DNA from: CAZPRQ01 sp964589415
Lineage (GTDB): Bacteria > Patescibacteriota > Doudnabacteria > UBA920
Reading direction: 5' to 3'
Length of the DNA: 6,618 nt
Assembly: GCA_964589415.1 (NCBI GenBank)
Contig: CAZPRQ010000052.1
Location: 1-6,618, forward strand
Positions within the stretch are counted from its first letter, which is position 1. Each line of letters begins with the position of its first letter. Both the position numbers and the translations under genes were made by a program. The notes beneath the pieces are model-generated. The model saw only the letters and a program-made list of their open reading frames with translations, made no database searches and had not been told where the DNA came from. Positions 5,536 through 6,618 of this stretch are shown in pieces.

Positions 5536-6255
5536 ATGGCTTATATAGAAAAAGAGAAAGATGCTGCTCAACCCATTGAGCATTTGGAAAAAGTTGTTAG
5601 GAAGGGAACTTTAGGACATGAGGTTTCGCCTTGGATGATATTTAAAATTATGGCGGAATTTATTGCCGGCTTTGAATTTTTGCGTCATTATAAAAAGAGC
5701 GTGAGTATTTACGGCAGCGCCCGTAACGATATGCCCAACGGAGTTTATGAAGAAGCCACCAAATTGGGAGCAAAGTTGGCAAAGGCGGGTTTTACTGTCA
5801 TGACCGGAGGCGGTCCGGGCATAATGGAAGCGGCAAATAAGGGGGCCTTTGAGGCCGGGGGAAAGTCCGTGGGTATAAATATTCGTTTGCCGACCGAACA
5901 GCGGACAAATCCTTATGTAAGGGAGTCGGAAAGCTTCTCCTTCTTTTTTACCAGAAAGGTCATGTTGGAGTTTGCTTCGCAGGTTTATGTGTTTTTTCCT
6001 GGCGGTTTTGGAACTTTGGACGAGTTGTTTGAAATGGTAACGCTTATTCAAACCCATAAAATAAAACCCATACCCATTGTGCTTATTAACCGCCAATTTT
6101 GGCAACCGCTTATAGACTGGCTTGAAAATACCGTATATAAGCAAAATAAAGCTATAGATAAAGAAGACATGAATATTTACCATTTGGTAGACACCGCTGA
6201 AGAAGCTTATGAGTATATAAAAAAACTGCCGAAAAATAAGCACTTGTTTAATTAA
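5536..6255 (+). CDS. LOG-family nucleotide 5'-monophosphate phosphoribohydrolase (TIGR00730-like)
   Basis: The protein has 239 residues and a Rossmann-like fold. Its central strand VSIYGSAR (56-63) is followed by TVMTGGGPGIMEAANKGA (87-104), GINIRLPTEQ (113-122), the F-F-T-R-K motif (137-141), and PGGFGTLDELFE (155-166). The GGGPG and PGGxGTxxE signatures define the LOG family, formerly called lysine decarboxylase-like. Characterised members release the base from adenosine or cytokinin 5'-monophosphates. Arg140 and Glu163 are the expected catalytic residues. About 50 N-terminal residues before the core are extra to the minimal plant LOG length and are common in bacterial members. It follows the GT2 gene after 4 nt, with AAAAGG (5519-5524) as ribosome site, and ends the operon. 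A role in sugar transfer is not obvious. It may act in nucleotide salvage and share only the transcript. The substrate is inferred. Confidence 0.92.
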   Translation: MAYIEKEKDAAQPIEHLEKVVRKGTLGHEVSPWMIFKIMAEFIAGFEFLRHYKKSVSIYGSARNDMPNGVYEEATKLGAKLAKAGFTVMTGGGPGIMEAANKGAFEAGGKSVGINIRLPTEQRTNPYVRESESFSFFFTRKVMLEFASQVYVFFPGGFGTLDELFEMVTLIQTHKIKPIPIVLINRQFWQPLIDWLENTVYKQNKAIDKEDMNIYHLVDTAEEAYEYIKKLPKNKHLFN

Positions 6256-6256
6256 A

Positions 6257-6293
6257 AAAATAAGGCCATGCCTTAAAGGCATGGCCTTATTTT
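6257..6293 (+). terminator. Terminator of the glycosyltransferase-LOG operon
   Basis: A perfect 16-bp stem, AAAATAAGGCCATGCC (6257-6272) with GGCATGGCCTTATTTT (6278-6293), has a 5-nt loop. The stem includes its own A and T runs, so it can act in both directions. It begins one base after the LOG stop codon. Confidence 0.88.
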
Positions 6294-6319
6294 GATCGTT
6301 ACGATTGATTATTTATGTA

Positions 6320-6325
6320 TATAAT
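6320..6325 (+). promoter_or_regulatory. Candidate -10 box upstream of the tRNA region
   Basis: A perfect TATAAT (6320-6325) is preceded by TG four bases upstream of the box, so it is not an exact extended -10. No convincing -35 is at 16-18 nt. Transcription from about 6332 would carry both the broken tRNA copy and the intact tRNA-Pro. I see no better promoter directly before the tRNA. Confidence 0.4.
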
Positions 6326-6359
6326 GTTAAGCTTTTTGGGTATTTCTTGTTGAGGTAAC

Positions 6360-6376
6360 TTAATTACGGGCTGTCG
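6360..6376 (+). repeat. Direct repeat covering the tRNA-Pro 5' end, copy 1
   Basis: TTAATTACGGGCTGTCG occurs here and again, identical over 17 bases, at 6491-6507. It holds 7 bases of upstream flank plus tRNA positions 1-10. A second shared block, TATACCGGTAGTACG, is at 6411-6425 and 6508-6522. In the intact gene the two blocks are adjacent; here they are 34 bases apart. Confidence 0.9.
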
Positions 6377-6406
6377 CCCCAGTAAAACAGCGAGCTGTTT
6401 ACGGGG
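6377..6406. repeat. Hairpin element inserted in the D stem of the broken tRNA copy
   Basis: CCCC (6377-6380) pairs with GGGG (6403-6406). Inside, GTAAA-A-CAGC (6382-6391, one bulged A) pairs with GCTGTTTAC (6394-6402), giving a 13-bp stem with a very small loop. It sits exactly between tRNA positions 10 and 11 and is absent from the intact copy, which marks it as an insertion. TAAA (6407-6410) follows before the tRNA sequence resumes. Confidence 0.7.
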
Positions 6407-6425
6407 TAAATATACCGGTAGTACG

Positions 6426-6463
6426 TCCCGCCTTGGCGGGATAGACCAAGGTCTGCCTGCTCC
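6426..6463. repeat. Second GC-rich dyad repeat
   Basis: TCCCGCC (6426-6432) and GGCGGGA (6435-6441) form a perfect 7-bp stem with a TT spacer. A second dyad, AGACC-AA-GGTCT (6443-6454), follows, then GTCTGCCTGC (6451-6460), whose exact reverse complement is at 17-26. The CCGCC/GGCGG core resembles that of the element at 1924-1972, so these may be related dispersed repeats. Confidence 0.5.
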
Positions 6464-6490
6464 ATAGGTTTAACAATCAAATATGCTAGT

Positions 6491-6507
6491 TTAATTACGG
6501 GCTGTCG
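6491..6507 (+). repeat. Direct repeat covering the tRNA-Pro 5' end, copy 2
   Basis: This is the intact-gene copy of the 17-base block at 6360-6376, 131 bases downstream. Since 7 bases of 5' flank are also shared, the duplication unit began upstream of the mature tRNA. Confidence 0.9.
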
Positions 6508-6571
6508 TATACCGGTAGTACGCCTGCTTTGGGAGCAGGTAGACTGGGTTCAATTCCCAGCAGCCCGACCA
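6498..6571 (+). tRNA. tRNA-Pro (anticodon UGG)
   Basis: A full 74-nt cloverleaf with encoded CCA. The acceptor stem CGGGCTG (6498-6504) pairs with CAGCCCG (6561-6567). The D stem GTAT/GTAC has a 7-nt loop with GG. The anticodon stem CCTGC/GCAGG (6523-6527, 6535-6539) holds loop TTTGGGA with anticodon TGG at 6530-6532 and G37. The variable loop is 4 nt. The T stem CTGGG/CCCAG has loop TTCAATT. The C1-G72 pair and discriminator A73 (6568) are identity features of bacterial tRNA-Pro. The 3' CCA is 6569-6571. Confidence 0.96.
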
Positions 6572-6609
6572 CAAAAAAACATCACTTTAAGTGATGTTTT
6601 TTTGTGGTC
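6567..6609. terminator. Terminator overlapping the tRNA 3' end
   Basis: A perfect 19-bp inverted repeat with a TTTAA loop runs from 6567 to 6609: GACCAC, A7 and CATCAC on the left, then GTGATG, T7 and GTGGTC on the right. The GC-richer inner stem followed by T7 is a normal intrinsic terminator, and A7 on the other side makes it two-way. The outer arm uses G72, A73 and CCA of the tRNA. Bases 6610-6618 show nothing. Confidence 0.88.
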
Positions 6610-6618
6610 GTTAATATA

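Larger units (their letters stand above)
6367..6463 (+). pseudogene. Broken copy of the tRNA-Pro 5' half with two hairpin insertions
   Basis: The copy starts with tRNA positions 1-10 (6367-6376). It is interrupted by a 34-nt hairpin block (6377-6410), then continues with positions 11-26 (D arm, 6411-6425). A second insert (6426-6454) contains the CCCGCC-TT-GGCGGG dyad (6427-6440). It may resume with GCCTGCT (6455-6461), which equals the 5' anticodon-stem side of the real tRNA. There is no T arm and no 3' acceptor strand, so it cannot make a tRNA by itself. The match of the last block may be chance, because GTCTGCCTGC is also repeat-like and occurs inverted at 17-26. The origin is inferred as a partial duplication split by small hairpin elements. 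Confidence 0.65.

Noticed and set aside
5611..6282. Long reverse-strand frame opposite the LOG gene (223 codons)
   Set aside because: The forward frame carries clear LOG motifs. The reverse translation has no domain pattern and runs through the terminator, so it is an antisense shadow.
6360..6522. CRISPR array or tandem repeat array
   Set aside because: Only two copies exist, both match tRNA sequence, and spacing and content do not fit repeat-spacer units.
6367..6571. A single tRNA gene with a long intron from the first to the last acceptor strand
   Set aside because: The downstream copy 6498-6571 is a complete cloverleaf by itself, so the upstream 5' half is better read as a duplicate than as an exon. 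No group I intron core is visible.

Overview
The window looks like a bacterial chromosome segment from the Candidate Phyla Radiation (Patescibacteria, probably Parcubacteria-like). The basis is moderate-to-low GC, short intergenic gaps, AT-rich coding with standard stops, and dyad repeats built on GTCCGCC/GGCGGAC and CCCGCC/GGCGGG that I associate with those genomes. This is inference: no phylogenetic marker beyond metK is present. Every gene I support is on the + strand.

Left part (1-2070). A few bases of an upstream gene or repeat are followed by a small membrane-anchored transglutaminase-like protein (64-576). Directly after its stop is a near-consensus sigma-70 promoter (577-605) driving a SAM riboswitch of the SAM-I clan (624-732) and then metK (742-1917). 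The aptamer has the SAM-I core, but a plain P2 hairpin without a kink-turn, and a possible pseudoknot between the P3 loop and the metK Shine-Dalgarno. This suggests feedback control of SAM synthetase at translation. Behind metK lies a GC-rich hairpin repeat, then a second, diverged copy of the metK 3' end (codons for TDKTNLLRKLSKARK plus stop), then a strong terminator.

Middle (2071-3080). A monocistronic SPFH/band-7 (stomatin/HflC-like) membrane protein has its own TATAAT promoter and a perfect 32-nt palindromic terminator.

Right-centre (3160-6293). Three tightly packed genes form a likely operon. They encode a polytopic GT-C-like membrane protein, a soluble GT2 polyprenyl-phosphate sugar transferase of DPM1 type, and a LOG-family (TIGR00730-like) nucleotide phosphoribohydrolase. 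The first two make sense together: GT2 would charge a lipid carrier with sugar and the GT-C-like protein would use it outside the membrane. The GT-C-like gene contains a perfect 36-nt palindrome.

Right end (6294-6618). An intact tRNA-Pro(UGG) with encoded CCA is preceded by a broken copy of its own 5' half, interrupted by two hairpin elements. A 19-bp inverted repeat that starts inside the tRNA 3' end forms the terminator. The metK tail and the tRNA fragment show the same pattern, a repeat hairpin lying between an intact gene and a partial copy of that gene. I regard this as the most unusual feature of the window.
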